DNA of 12,321 nt, from assembly GCA_964645935.1 (NCBI GenBank), contig CAZYAK010000043.1, positions 1-12,321 of the forward strand, written 5' to 3'. The translations under genes and the position numbers were made by a program. Origin of the DNA: CAZYAK01 sp964645935. GTDB taxonomy: Bacteria; Patescibacteriota; Gracilibacteria; Peribacterales; Peribacteraceae. Numbering within the stretch: the stretch's first letter is position 1; every line of letters starts with the position of its first letter. Shown here in pieces: positions 6,362 to 12,098 of the stretch. The notes below the pieces were generated by a model. The model did not search any database, was not told the DNA's origin, and was given only the letters and a program-made list of their open reading frames with translations.

Positions 6362-8152
6362 CTACGCGGGGCGCACTGATGCTTCCGGACGGCACGAACG
6401 GGACTCGGTTACGCCAGGAGGGGCAGCCAGGACGTCGGACATCCAATCGGGAGAGACCTTGGTGCTCAGGAAGAGGTACTCGTAGTCGTTGATGCGGCGT
6501 ACTTCGTGATCCAGGAGGCGAATGCCACGGAGGGCCTCCAATTCGCGGATACCATCGCGGACGCATGTGGACATACCAACGACGATGCGCTGCGTATCGC
6601 GCGCGATCCGCGCAGCTTCTCGGTCGCTCCACGTGCCGGCTCGCCAATCTGTGAGCACGTCGTGCTCCTGCGTTCTAACGGCCTGTCCGCTCACAGCGCC
6701 CATGGCGAGCTTGATATCTGCAAGGCGCGTCATCTGCGTGTCGGTAAAGGTCGTGTTCTTGCGCAGCGCCTCGTACTCTTGTTCAGCGTCTAAGACGAGC
6801 ACTTCCCATTCCGGCGCCACGTCCACGGACAGATTTCCGGCGTAGAAGAGGTCACGCGCCTGGCTCTTGGGAGGTGCCGATCGCGCGATGAGCAAGTCGA
6901 TGTTGGCAATGTTGAGTACGGCAAGGACGAGGACGCTGAGTGCCACGGTTCCGAGCAGCACGTGGCCCTCGCGCACGCGCTTGGCGTAGTTGAGTGCGAG
7001 CACCAGAAGAATAACGCCGGCGAGCCACAGGAGAAACAGCCCGCCAATCACACGAACGCGCGTGATGCCATAGGCTTCTACGTACAAGATATCGCGCTTG
7101 GCGGCAGATGCGAGCAGCAGTAGCAATTCCACGAGCAGCGCGCCGCTCGCCCACTTGAGTAGCGTCTTCTGTCGCATATCCTCGAGTGCGTGTTGTTTGA
7201 GGATAATGACGTACGTGACGATGACTCCGAAGAACGACGCGATGAGCAGTTCGACAAATCCGCGCCGTACATAGTCCGAGTACGTGACGTCGAGCGCCTG
7301 GAACGCTTCCTGGCCCCCGAAGAGGTAGCGCGCCTGGATGGCGAGAAAAAGGCCGAAGAGTGCTGCGAGCGCAATGGCCGGTACGAGCAGCTCTGTGCTC
7401 TTAAAGGCCGTGAGGCGCGGTACCTTCTCTTCCCACTGCTTGGACACCACGAGCGTGAGTGACACGCCGAGCAACCCGAACAGCAGCGCGGATGCGATGG
7501 TGCGGCCCAGTGCTTGGTCGCGCACTTCGGAGACAACGCGGTCGAATACCGGGTCGGCCGAAGAGAGGATGGCAGTGAAGAAGAGCAGCACCACGAGCGT
7601 GATGAGCACCGTGCGGATGGCGGAGAAGAGCGTGCGGTCGCCGCGGTCCTTAACGCGGAGCGCCCCGCCCAGGAAGGAGGGCCGGTGCAGGAGCGAGATG
7701 AGCAGCCCCGCTTTCACTTTGAGGATCCAGAGCACATTCCACTTGCGGTCGCGCACCGAGAGCAGGAGTACCAGTGCCTTGAGGGAAAGGAGGAGCGCGA
7801 GCGCATCCACCACTTGCACGAACCCGTTTGAACGGAATCCCAGGAAGGCACCGGCGGCAATGCCGATGATCGCAAATAGCCACACCACGGCATCGCGCTT
7901 GCCTTTCTCGAAGCAGATCAGCGTGGAGATGACGAGCGCCGCCCCGAAGAGTCCCCAGCCGAGTCCCCACGGCACGTCGTACGCGAATACGTTGAGCGCG
8001 GTGATAGCCACAAGAAGCGCCCAGCCAAAGCGCACGGGCACGCGGGGCTGCTCGGACGGCATGTCCATGGAGCCGGTAAGCGCGCGGATCAGGACACTGA
8101 GGATGAGCAGGCCTACGGCGAGGAGGATCGCCAGGAAGAGGAGGATCACCAT
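6362..8152 (-). CDS. Polytopic membrane protein, DUF4153/DUF4173-like
   Basis: A 596-aa membrane protein. Hydrophobic segments fill about residues 1-420, with roughly eleven to thirteen predicted spans. The segment LDVTYSDYVRRGFVELL near 280-300, followed by more spans and the LNIANID stretch, resembles the DUF4153/DUF4173 families, judged by eye. The last 150 or so residues are hydrophilic and largely helical, so the protein ends in a soluble domain. No enzymatic motif was recognised and the function is unknown. The ATG at 8152 starts directly with a membrane span; a GTG at 8179 would add nine residues. A TACAGT box preceded by TGG (extended -10 type) lies at 8178-8183. It follows the lipoprotein gene by 42 nt and precedes tmk by 18 nt, so it could be the middle gene of an operon. 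Confidence 0.8.
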   Translation of the reverse strand: MVILLFLAILLAVGLLILSVLIRALTGSMDMPSEQPRVPVRFGWALLVAITALNVFAYDVPWGLGWGLFGAALVISTLICFEKGKRDAVVWLFAIIGIAAGAFLGFRSNGFVQVVDALALLLSLKALVLLLSVRDRKWNVLWILKVKAGLLISLLHRPSFLGGALRVKDRGDRTLFSAIRTVLITLVVLLFFTAILSSADPVFDRVVSEVRDQALGRTIASALLFGLLGVSLTLVVSKQWEEKVPRLTAFKSTELLVPAIALAALFGLFLAIQARYLFGGQEAFQALDVTYSDYVRRGFVELLIASFFGVIVTYVIILKQHALEDMRQKTLLKWASGALLVELLLLLASAAKRDILYVEAYGITRVRVIGGLFLLWLAGVILLVLALNYAKRVREGHVLLGTVALSVLVLAVLNIANIDLLIARSAPPKSQARDLFYAGNLSVDVAPEWEVLVLDAEQEYEALRKNTTFTDTQMTRLADIKLAMGAVSGQAVRTQEHDVLTDWRAGTWSDREAARIARDTQRIVVGMSTCVRDGIRELEALRGIRLLDHEVRRINDYEYLFLSTKVSPDWMSDVLAAPPGVTESRSCRPEASVRPA

Positions 8153-8162
8153 GGGTGTAGGA

Positions 8163-8177
8163 GGGCGAAGAGCGCCC
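8163..8177 (-). promoter_or_regulatory. Short leader hairpin before the membrane protein gene
   Basis: GGGCG and CGCCC (8163-8167, 8173-8177) pair around a five-base loop, between the lipoprotein stop and the ATG at 8152. With only 5 bp and no T-run it is too weak to call a terminator. Confidence 0.3.
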
Positions 8178-8194
8178 ACTGTACCACAAACCGG

Positions 8195-8932
8195 TCAGTA
8201 CGCCGGGCGCAGCTCCGCGGGCTGCGGCAGCCGAGCCAGCACCTGCGCGTGGGTGTGCAGCCCGAAGCCGTGTTCTAGGGGCTCCTGGTGGCCGTCGCTG
8301 TGGTAGGCCAGCATGAGCCACGATCCCGTCTCGGTGGTGGAATCCGGCATAGCCGGAAACGACAGCTGCACTTCGGCATCGCCCCTGTGGTCAGCGACGA
8401 TGGGTGGCAGGGCTATGCTGCACGGCTTCTGCACCACGGCCTTCGTAGACATCCTCACGCACCAAAGGGAATATGTTCCTCCGCGGATCAGGCCTCCGAA
8501 ATCCGCTTGCAGGGTAGCCTCCCCTGCACGCGACTCGTAGGAAGCCCAGGCATGGGCAAAGTCCCACGTGACGAGCGCAACACCGATGGGCCGGCCCTTC
8601 TCCGTAGTGTCCGGCACCTTGAGCGTCTTGTAGGGATCGTGGGGCCGGGCAGTAGCCGAGCCGAAGACCGATCGCCGGAAGATGAGCGATGCGGTCTCGG
8701 GCTCCACTCCGGGATTCGTGCTGTCGAACCGCATGACGAGGCGCGAACCCTGGTGCGTTTCTACGTACGCGTCCTGTTCCGGAAATCCGTGTGCGGCGTA
8801 GCTCTTAAACTCAATGTTTGCCTCGAGGTCTGAAGGCGGGGGAGGCACGTAGACGGCGGGCTCGCTAGGGCGGCATGCGACGCACAACAAGCTAAGAGTG
8901 CCTAGGAAGACCATGCAGGAAGCGGGTCGCAT
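8195..8932 (-). CDS. Putative lipoprotein, hypothetical
   Basis: 245 aa with a lipoprotein-type signal peptide: MRP at the N-terminus, a hydrophobic core, then LCVAC with the lipidated Cys at residue 20, followed by a proline-rich linker (PPPP near 30-33). The -3 position of the lipobox is Cys rather than the common Leu, a modest deviation. The remainder is a soluble domain with many beta-prone stretches and two Cys near 155 and 166; no family was recognised. It would be anchored on the outer face of the cytoplasmic membrane. I chose the ATG at 8932 because it begins the signal peptide; a TTG at 8968 is in frame but adds a basic extension. There is no Shine-Dalgarno. A -10-like TACGGT ends seven bases before the ATG. 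It lies upstream of the polytopic membrane protein on the same strand. Confidence 0.8.
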   Translation of the reverse strand: MRPASCMVFLGTLSLLCVACRPSEPAVYVPPPPSDLEANIEFKSYAAHGFPEQDAYVETHQGSRLVMRFDSTNPGVEPETASLIFRRSVFGSATARPHDPYKTLKVPDTTEKGRPIGVALVTWDFAHAWASYESRAGEATLQADFGGLIRGGTYSLWCVRMSTKAVVQKPCSIALPPIVADHRGDAEVQLSFPAMPDSTTETGSWLMLAYHSDGHQEPLEHGFGLHTHAQVLARLPQPAELRPAY

Positions 8933-8939
8933 GGGGCTA

Positions 8940-8968
8940 ACCGTACGGCGCGATGCGCGCTTCGGCAA
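8940..8968 (-). promoter_or_regulatory. Possible lipoprotein promoter
   Basis: On the minus strand -35 TTGCCG (8963-8968, 4/6) and -10 TACGGT (8940-8945, 3/6) are separated by 17 nt. The -10 ends seven bases from the ATG at 8932, which would give an essentially leaderless transcript. The -35 resembles the TTGCCC assigned to purF. Modest evidence. Confidence 0.35.
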
Positions 8969-8979
8969 GCTCCCGGATC

Positions 8980-9654
8980 TCAGGCGACCACTGGGAGCGG
9001 CATGCGGCGGTGCGCGTCGCCCAAGGCGCGGCCGAGAATGGCAAGTAGCTCGTCGCGGATCATGAGTACCTTCTCCCCGATTGTGAGCTGCTCGTCCCGC
9101 AGCCGCTGGCGCAGTGCGTGCAGTACCTGCTTGTTTGGCGTGTTCCAGACGCCATCGTACTCGTTGGATGCGCCTTCATCGGCGATGGCGAGATCGTGGA
9201 ACAGCTGATGCAGCGCTTGACGCACTGCAGTTGCCGCCGCACGCGAAAGGAGTCCGGCGATCTCCAGACCCGTAGCACCCAGCAATAGGGTACGGCCAGC
9301 AGATGCTTGTGCTTCGCCCTCGATCCCCAGGTGTCCGCAGCACGCGTTCGTTGCCTGAAATGCACAATTGCTCTGTATGTACGCAGATTTATCCTCGTGC
9401 CGGAACGCACAGGTGATGGCTACGATCGCGTGCAGCCGTTCGCGAATGTCGCGCAGGGTGAGGAGACGGAGATCCTTCTCCAGGAGAGTACGCATCGCGT
9501 CCATCCCGAGAACCGGTACGAATTGCGGCATCTGCGAGAGCGGCAGGTCGATGAGTGACGGGTCTTGCTCCATGGGCGGCGCAGCGTACGGCAGGAGGGT
9601 CCGGCCGCCAAACACGTACGGGAAGGACGAAGGCCTTTGGCTTTCGGAAGCCAT
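8980..9654 (-). CDS. Hypothetical protein with Cys/His-rich segment
   Basis: 224 aa from the chosen start; not recognised. It is soluble with no signal peptide or clear membrane span. Its middle part carries a cluster of Cys and His within about 35 residues (CAFRHEDK ... SNCAFQ ... NACCGHLG), which could bind a metal, though the spacing fits no motif known to me. Helical segments follow (ATAVRQALHQLFHDLAIADEG and a C-terminal helix-rich end). The start is uncertain. ATG codons lie at 9711, 9654 and 9573; I prefer 9654 because the extra residues from 9711 look non-protein-like and would cover the -35 of the divergent promoter at 9696. No start has a good Shine-Dalgarno. It is the first gene of the minus-strand block, 47 nt before the lipoprotein, and divergent from the small-gene island. 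Confidence 0.7.
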   Translation of the reverse strand: MASESQRPSSFPYVFGGRTLLPYAAPPMEQDPSLIDLPLSQMPQFVPVLGMDAMRTLLEKDLRLLTLRDIRERLHAIVAITCAFRHEDKSAYIQSNCAFQATNACCGHLGIEGEAQASAGRTLLLGATGLEIAGLLSRAAATAVRQALHQLFHDLAIADEGASNEYDGVWNTPNKQVLHALRQRLRDEQLTIGEKVLMIRDELLAILGRALGDAHRRMPLPVVA

Positions 9655-9695
9655 AACCTTCGAGGCCCACCCAACCAGACCGCCCTCTTTGGGCC

Positions 9696-9723
9696 TTGAT
9701 AAACAGACCATTTTGCTGATACT
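9696..9723 (+). promoter_or_regulatory. Predicted promoter P1 of the small-gene island
   Basis: -35 TTGATA (9696-9701, 5/6) and -10 GATACT (9718-9723, 4/6) with a 16-nt spacer. Transcription would start near 9730, leaving a leader of about 77 nt before the ATG at 9807. Confidence 0.55.
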
Positions 9724-9762
9724 CGGGTTTGCTGTTTCATTGTCTCCACCGGCCGATGCTTG

Positions 9763-9779
9763 CCAGCGACTACCGCTGG
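9763..9779 (+). promoter_or_regulatory. Leader hairpin before the first small gene
   Basis: CCAGCG (9763-9768) and CGCTGG (9774-9779) form a perfect 6-bp stem with an ACTAC loop, ending 13 nt before the GAGGAA ribosome-binding site. It may stabilise the message or tune translation; no known riboswitch was recognised. Confidence 0.45.
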
Positions 9780-9806
9780 AGGAGCGAACCCTGAGGAACG
9801 ACGACC

Positions 9807-9995
9807 ATGTCCACGCAGAAGTCGGGGTATCACTACCCCGAGAACGCCACCCCGACCCCCTTCTGGGGGCCCATGTTCGGACTCGGCGTCATCTTGTTGG
9901 CCGTTGCGCTCGCCATCTATGGCTGCGCCACGGGCAAGGGCATGCCCAAGTCCGAGAACAACGAGAAGCCCATCCCCACCACCACGGAGAAGTAG
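9807..9995 (+). CDS. Small single-pass membrane protein A, hypothetical
   Basis: 62 aa, not recognised. The N-terminal 18 residues are polar, with an aromatic/proline stretch (FWGP) just before one hydrophobic segment at about 20-40. A Lys/Glu/Thr-rich tail follows. A Cys at the end of the hydrophobic part (IYGC) is not a convincing lipobox. A Shine-Dalgarno GAGGAA (9793-9798) lies eight bases before the ATG, unlike most minus-strand genes here, and codons end mostly in C or G. It is the first gene after promoter P1, and the next gene starts one base past its stop, so the two are probably translationally coupled. It likely inserts into the cytoplasmic membrane; its partner or role is unknown. 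Confidence 0.7.
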   Translation: MSTQKSGYHYPENATPTPFWGPMFGLGVILLAVALAIYGCATGKGMPKSENNEKPIPTTTEK

Positions 9996-9996
9996 C

Positions 9997-10293
9997 ATGA
10001 GCGGCAACACCGACGACCGCGACGCCTGGGTCGTCAACTACCAGAGGCAGCGCGAGATCGATCGCGGCCTCACCGACGACGAGTTGATCGCGAAATACGG
10101 CCAGGAGTGGTTCGCGATGTGGGGGCCGACGTGTCGCGCCCCCGCCTCGCCCTCGCCGCCCGCCTGGAAGGTCTGGGCCTTCGGGCTCGGGATCCTGCTG
10201 TTCATGATCCTCGTGATTCTGTGGGGCAGCTGGAAGGGGCGCTACCGCTCCCTGCCCAAGCCCGAAGCCCCGCCCGCCCGCATCGGCCAGTGA
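9997..10293 (+). CDS. Small single-pass membrane protein B, hypothetical
   Basis: 98 aa, not recognised. The N-terminal half is hydrophilic and charged, with an acidic, probably helical region (LTDDELIAKYGQEW at 25-38). A Pro/Ala linker leads to one hydrophobic segment at about 58-78 (FGLGILLFMILVILWGSW) and a basic, proline-rich tail. I chose the ATG at 9997 because GGAG at 9986-9989 sits seven bases upstream and because it starts one base after the stop of gene A; the open frame back to 9760 would overlap gene A entirely. Codons are about 95% C/G-ending by hand count. The hairpin at 10307-10337 begins 13 nt after the stop, ending the two-gene unit. Function unknown. Confidence 0.7.
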   Translation: MSGNTDDRDAWVVNYQRQREIDRGLTDDELIAKYGQEWFAMWGPTCRAPASPSPPAWKVWAFGLGILLFMILVILWGSWKGRYRSLPKPEAPPARIGQ

Positions 10294-10306
10294 AAGAAGC
10301 AGCCCA

Positions 10307-10337
10307 GAGCGCTCGGATACCCGGTATCCGAGCGCTC
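10307..10337 (+). terminator. 15-bp perfect hairpin H1 after small gene B
   Basis: The arms GAGCGCTCGGATACC (10307-10321) and GGTATCCGAGCGCTC (10323-10337) are exact reverse complements around a single central base; in RNA a few central pairs would open. It starts 13 nt past the stop codon. The following bases are only weakly T-rich. It is either an intrinsic terminator or a REP-like palindrome related to H2 and H4. Confidence 0.65.
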
Positions 10338-10385
10338 GCTTCAACGTGCCTTGCCTGTTCCCCAGCAAAGTGGCCTCTTAGACCC

Positions 10386-10413
10386 TTGTTCGGGAAGGCC
10401 GTTTCCTGACAAT
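10386..10413 (+). promoter_or_regulatory. Possible promoter P2 of small gene C
   Basis: TTGTTC (10386-10391, 3/6) and GACAAT (10408-10413, 4/6) again with a 16-nt spacer. It is the weakest of the three island promoters and is supported mainly by the same geometry and the similar leader length (about 73 nt). A partial hairpin (GGCCT / AGGCC, 10372-10376 and 10396-10400) overlaps the -35. Confidence 0.35.
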
Positions 10414-10492
10414 CCGCATGCTGCTCTTTGGACGATCGGACCGGCGTTGGACCTGTCGCTTTCGTCGCCTTGAGTACGCGGGCGAGTGTCTC

Positions 10493-10744
10493 ATGTCTGA
10501 GAAGAAGATGACTGCGGCCGAGTTCTGCACCCTGCACGGGATCGAATGGGATCCCATGTCCTGCGCGCCGTACTACGTGGCCGACCGGGCGAACCTGCCC
10601 GATATCAGCCGGACGCGGCTGTGGGTGACCGTCGTCCTGCTCCTGACCTGCGTGGCCGGGATCGCCTACCTCGGAGGCAAGCACCAGCCCAGGAAGTGCC
10701 CCGCCGGGGACGCCTGTCCCCATCGTTCCGTGACCGCGCAGTAA
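10493..10744 (+). CDS. Small single-pass membrane protein C, Cys-containing, hypothetical
   Basis: 83 aa, not recognised. A polar N-terminal domain of about 42 residues with Cys12 and Cys24 precedes one hydrophobic segment at 43-61 (RLWVTVVLLLTCVAGIAYL). The short basic C-terminal tail has Cys69 and Cys75 (KCPAGDAC), a CxxxxxC pair that could form a disulfide or bind a metal. The ATG at 10493 is preferred over the in-frame ATG at 10418, whose extension is Arg-rich and would begin almost on the predicted -10; the Shine-Dalgarno is poor for both. Codons are mostly C/G-ending like its neighbours. It forms its own unit between P2 and hairpin H2. Function unknown. Confidence 0.65.
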   Translation: MSEKKMTAAEFCTLHGIEWDPMSCAPYYVADRANLPDISRTRLWVTVVLLLTCVAGIAYLGGKHQPRKCPAGDACPHRSVTAQ

Positions 10745-10763
10745 GCGCGGTCCCTGCAGCATC

Positions 10764-10793
10764 GGGCGTCCGGATCTTCGCATCCGGGCGCCC
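10764..10793 (+). terminator. 12-bp hairpin H2 after small gene C
   Basis: GGGCGTCCGGAT (10764-10775) pairs with ATCCGGGCGCCC (10782-10793) with a single T-G wobble and a CTTCGC loop, starting 19 nt past the stop. A short T-run (CCCTTT) follows at a distance. Its right arm shares ATCCGGGCGCCC exactly with hairpin H4. Confidence 0.65.
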
Positions 10794-10823
10794 AACCCTT
10801 TGTCAGACCGGGCTCTTGGAGCA

Positions 10824-10851
10824 TTGACACATACATCGGAATATTGATAGT
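10824..10851 (+). promoter_or_regulatory. Predicted promoter P3 of small gene D
   Basis: A perfect -35 TTGACA (10824-10829) and -10 GATAGT (10846-10851, 4/6) with a 16-nt spacer. Transcription would begin near 10858, leaving a leader of about 82 nt before the ATG at 10940. Confidence 0.6.
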
Positions 10852-10880
10852 GATGGGAGCCTGTTCTTTTCATCCTGAGT

Positions 10881-10912
10881 GGGCTCTGCGGATCGGTATC
10901 CGCCCAGAGCCT
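10881..10912 (+). promoter_or_regulatory. Leader hairpin H3 before small gene D
   Basis: GGCTCT + GCGGAT (10882-10893) pairs with ATCCGC + AGAGCC (10898-10903, 10906-10911) with a two-base CC bulge and a CGGT loop; 12 bp in all, plus a G-T wobble at the base. Unlike H1, H2 and H4 it lies inside a 5' leader, although it shares the GGAT/ATCC core. It could be an attenuator or an independent copy of the same repeat family. Confidence 0.55.
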
Positions 10913-10939
10913 GCCCGACCGTTTCCACAGAGGTGTGCC

Positions 10940-11197
10940 ATGGACCGTGTGTACCGCGTCTTCTGCGCGTGCTTTCTCCCCGCGTTGGTGCTGATCGTGC
11001 TGATCGGCAGCGCCCGGCGCGTGACCCCTGATGGTCAGGGGACCATCACCTTCAAGGGCTCCACTGCCCAGGAGGTGAACGACCGCACGAACCGCTGGCT
11101 CACGCGCGAGCAACCGGACGTGCAGAAGTTCGAGACCAAGTGTCCCGACGGCGACATCGAGGTCACCGTCACCTATAAGTCCGGTCGCAAGAAGTGA
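10940..11197 (+). CDS. Small membrane-anchored protein D, hypothetical
   Basis: 85 aa, not recognised. A single hydrophobic segment at 8-23 (FCACFLPALVLIVLIG) after a short basic N-terminus acts as a signal anchor or uncleaved signal. About 60 soluble residues follow: charged, likely helical (STAQEVNDRTNRWLTREQ), then a predicted beta hairpin (DIEVTVTYKSGRKK) with one Cys near 68. The domain would probably lie on the outer face of the membrane. The ATG at 10940 has AGAGG (10929-10933) six bases upstream. The in-frame ATG at 10853 would precede the predicted transcription start and run through hairpin H3, so I rejected it. Codons mostly end in C or G. Hairpin H4 follows 13 nt after the stop. 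Confidence 0.7.
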   Translation: MDRVYRVFCACFLPALVLIVLIGSARRVTPDGQGTITFKGSTAQEVNDRTNRWLTREQPDVQKFETKCPDGDIEVTVTYKSGRKK

Positions 11198-11210
11198 CCG
11201 AACAGGCCCA

Positions 11211-11245
11211 GGGCGCTTGGATGGCAAGATGCTATCCGGGCGCCC
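11211..11245. terminator. 16-bp hairpin H4 between small gene D and the transposase
   Basis: GGGCGCTTGGATGGCA (11211-11226) pairs along its full length with TGCTATCCGGGCGCCC (11230-11245), three pairs being G-T wobbles, with an AGA loop. The pyrimidine-rich CTCTTCTT follows on the plus strand, so it can terminate gene D. It ends 7 nt from the stop of the convergent RAYT-type gene and may serve both. The left flank GCCCAGGGCGCTTGGAT is close to that of H1. Confidence 0.7.
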
Positions 11246-11252
11246 GCTCTTC

Positions 11253-11711
11253 TTAGGCGTGGACGAGAACTCCGGAGTCGGATTGCACGGGAGTGACATC
11301 CCAAAGACCCGAGGCGGAAGACCAAGGGTAATGCTCCGGTTCGTCGGCGATATCCGCACGGACCGGGTTGAGATGAATGTAGCGGAGCGCCGATGGCAGA
11401 TCGTCGATGAATCGCATGTGGTAACGCGGCTGCCAGAAGGAAGATCGTCCCGCATCGAAGAGCAGCCCGCTCTTCAAGGCGCTCACGACATCGGCCACCC
11501 GCTGCGGCTTGGGAACCTTCAGGAGCAGATGGACGTGATCCGGCATGATGACGAACCCGTAGAGGAAAAACGGATGCAATTCCTGGACGCGGTACAGGCA
11601 GCCCACGGCTTCGGATGCCAGCGGCGCGTGGCGGAATACGGGTGCGCGGTCTCGTACGACCATGGTGATGAGCATGGGGATCTGGTTCTGGATGAGATGG
11701 CGTTGGGTCAT
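11253..11711 (-). CDS. REP-associated tyrosine transposase (IS200-like, Y1)
   Basis: 152 aa, the compact size of a single-domain Y1 transposase. The HUH motif is MPDHVHLLL (His59 and His61), and the candidate catalytic Tyr is Tyr97 in FWQPRYHMRF. The C-terminal signature YIHLNPVRADIADEPEHYPWSSA (111-133) is characteristic of the RAYT group. Known RAYTs cut and join single-stranded DNA at palindromic REP sequences. All key residues are present, so the gene looks intact. The start is uncertain: the ATG at 11711 gives the usual RAYT length, and ATGs at 11777 and 11789 are in frame; none has a good Shine-Dalgarno. It is convergent with the small-gene island and separated from it by hairpin H4. 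No tnpB or typical IS200/IS605 partner is present in the window. Confidence 0.87.
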   Translation of the reverse strand: MTQRHLIQNQIPMLITMVVRDRAPVFRHAPLASEAVGCLYRVQELHPFFLYGFVIMPDHVHLLLKVPKPQRVADVVSALKSGLLFDAGRSSFWQPRYHMRFIDDLPSALRYIHLNPVRADIADEPEHYPWSSASGLWDVTPVQSDSGVLVHA

Positions 11712-12057
11712 GCGGACAGTGTGGCGGATGGGGAGCGTGATGGGACTTCCGCTGTACGCGGGGAATGATGATGGCATGACAAACCCCATCCGGCTGCGGG
11801 GATCGAGGTTCCGGCCATTGATGGAACGACATCTACCGTTGCGGTCATTACCCCGGCCAGTCCGCACCGCGGGACCAGTGCGGCTGGCCTGAATCAAGCA
11901 ACAGTCTTGTGTGTTGTGTGTGGTCGGGATCCGAACCGCAGCCGAGCGCCCGTCCCACCACCAACCCAGTCGCGGGGGTCCCGCCCCGCGGGTGGCGATC
12001 AATCCGATTCCCGCCGAACAACACACACACCCAATACGGCCGTCACGCCCGTTCATC
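11712..12057. other. Intergenic region between RAYT and groL
   Basis: About 350 nt with no gene I can support. It contains a hairpin at 11971-11990 (CGCGGGG / CCCCGCG around GTCCCG) and an imperfect inverted pair of GT/CA-rich tracts near 11906-11923 and 12017-12032. A near-palindrome (GGTCGGGATCCGAACC, 11922-11937) is also present. The open frame running through it on the minus strand (to 12059) gives Arg/Gly/Thr-rich sequence before the transposase domain. No convincing promoter for the RAYT gene was seen. Confidence 0.5.
11971..11990. repeat. GC hairpin upstream of the RAYT gene
   Basis: A 7-bp perfect stem CGCGGGG / CCCCGCG with a six-base loop, possibly extended by a CCACC / GGTGG pairing outside it. 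With H4 it brackets the transposase gene, but its sequence does not match the H1-H4 core. Significance uncertain. Confidence 0.4.
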
Positions 12058-12082
12058 AAAAAAGCCCCCGCACCGCGGGGGC
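12058..12082 (-). terminator. Intrinsic terminator of groL
   Basis: On the minus strand an 8-bp stem, GCCCCCGC / GCGGGGGC (12064-12071 and 12075-12082), with a 3-nt loop is followed by TTTTTT (plus-strand A run 12058-12063). It begins 16 nt past the groL stop. Same design as the purF terminator. Confidence 0.92.
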
Positions 12083-12098
12083 CTTTCCATCAATCCGC

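Noticed and set aside
7338..8306. 322-codon plus-strand open frame
   Set aside because: Antisense to the membrane protein gene; a Ser/Arg/Thr-rich product typical of reverse frames in GC-rich DNA.
9873..9926. Lipobox in small protein A (IYGC)
   Set aside because: The Cys follows a hydrophobic segment that starts about 20 residues in without a basic N-region, and Tyr at -2 is atypical; a membrane span is more likely.
10294..11250. Integron-like cassette array with attC sites between small ORFs
   Set aside because: The ORF-hairpin spacing is suggestive, but no RYYYAAC/GTTRRRY core sites flank the hairpins, each unit has its own promoter, and no integrase is present.
10202..11455. 417-codon minus-strand open frame across the small-gene island
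   Set aside because: Overlaps genes B-D, their hairpins and the RAYT gene; no domain resemblance. The plus-strand ORFs have ribosome-binding sites, promoters and hydrophobic segments.
11915..12015. Possible tRNA, because GGTTCGGATCC on the minus strand resembles a T-arm
   Set aside because: The T-stem does not pair (two of five mismatches), and there is no D-arm, anticodon arm or acceptor stem at the right distances.
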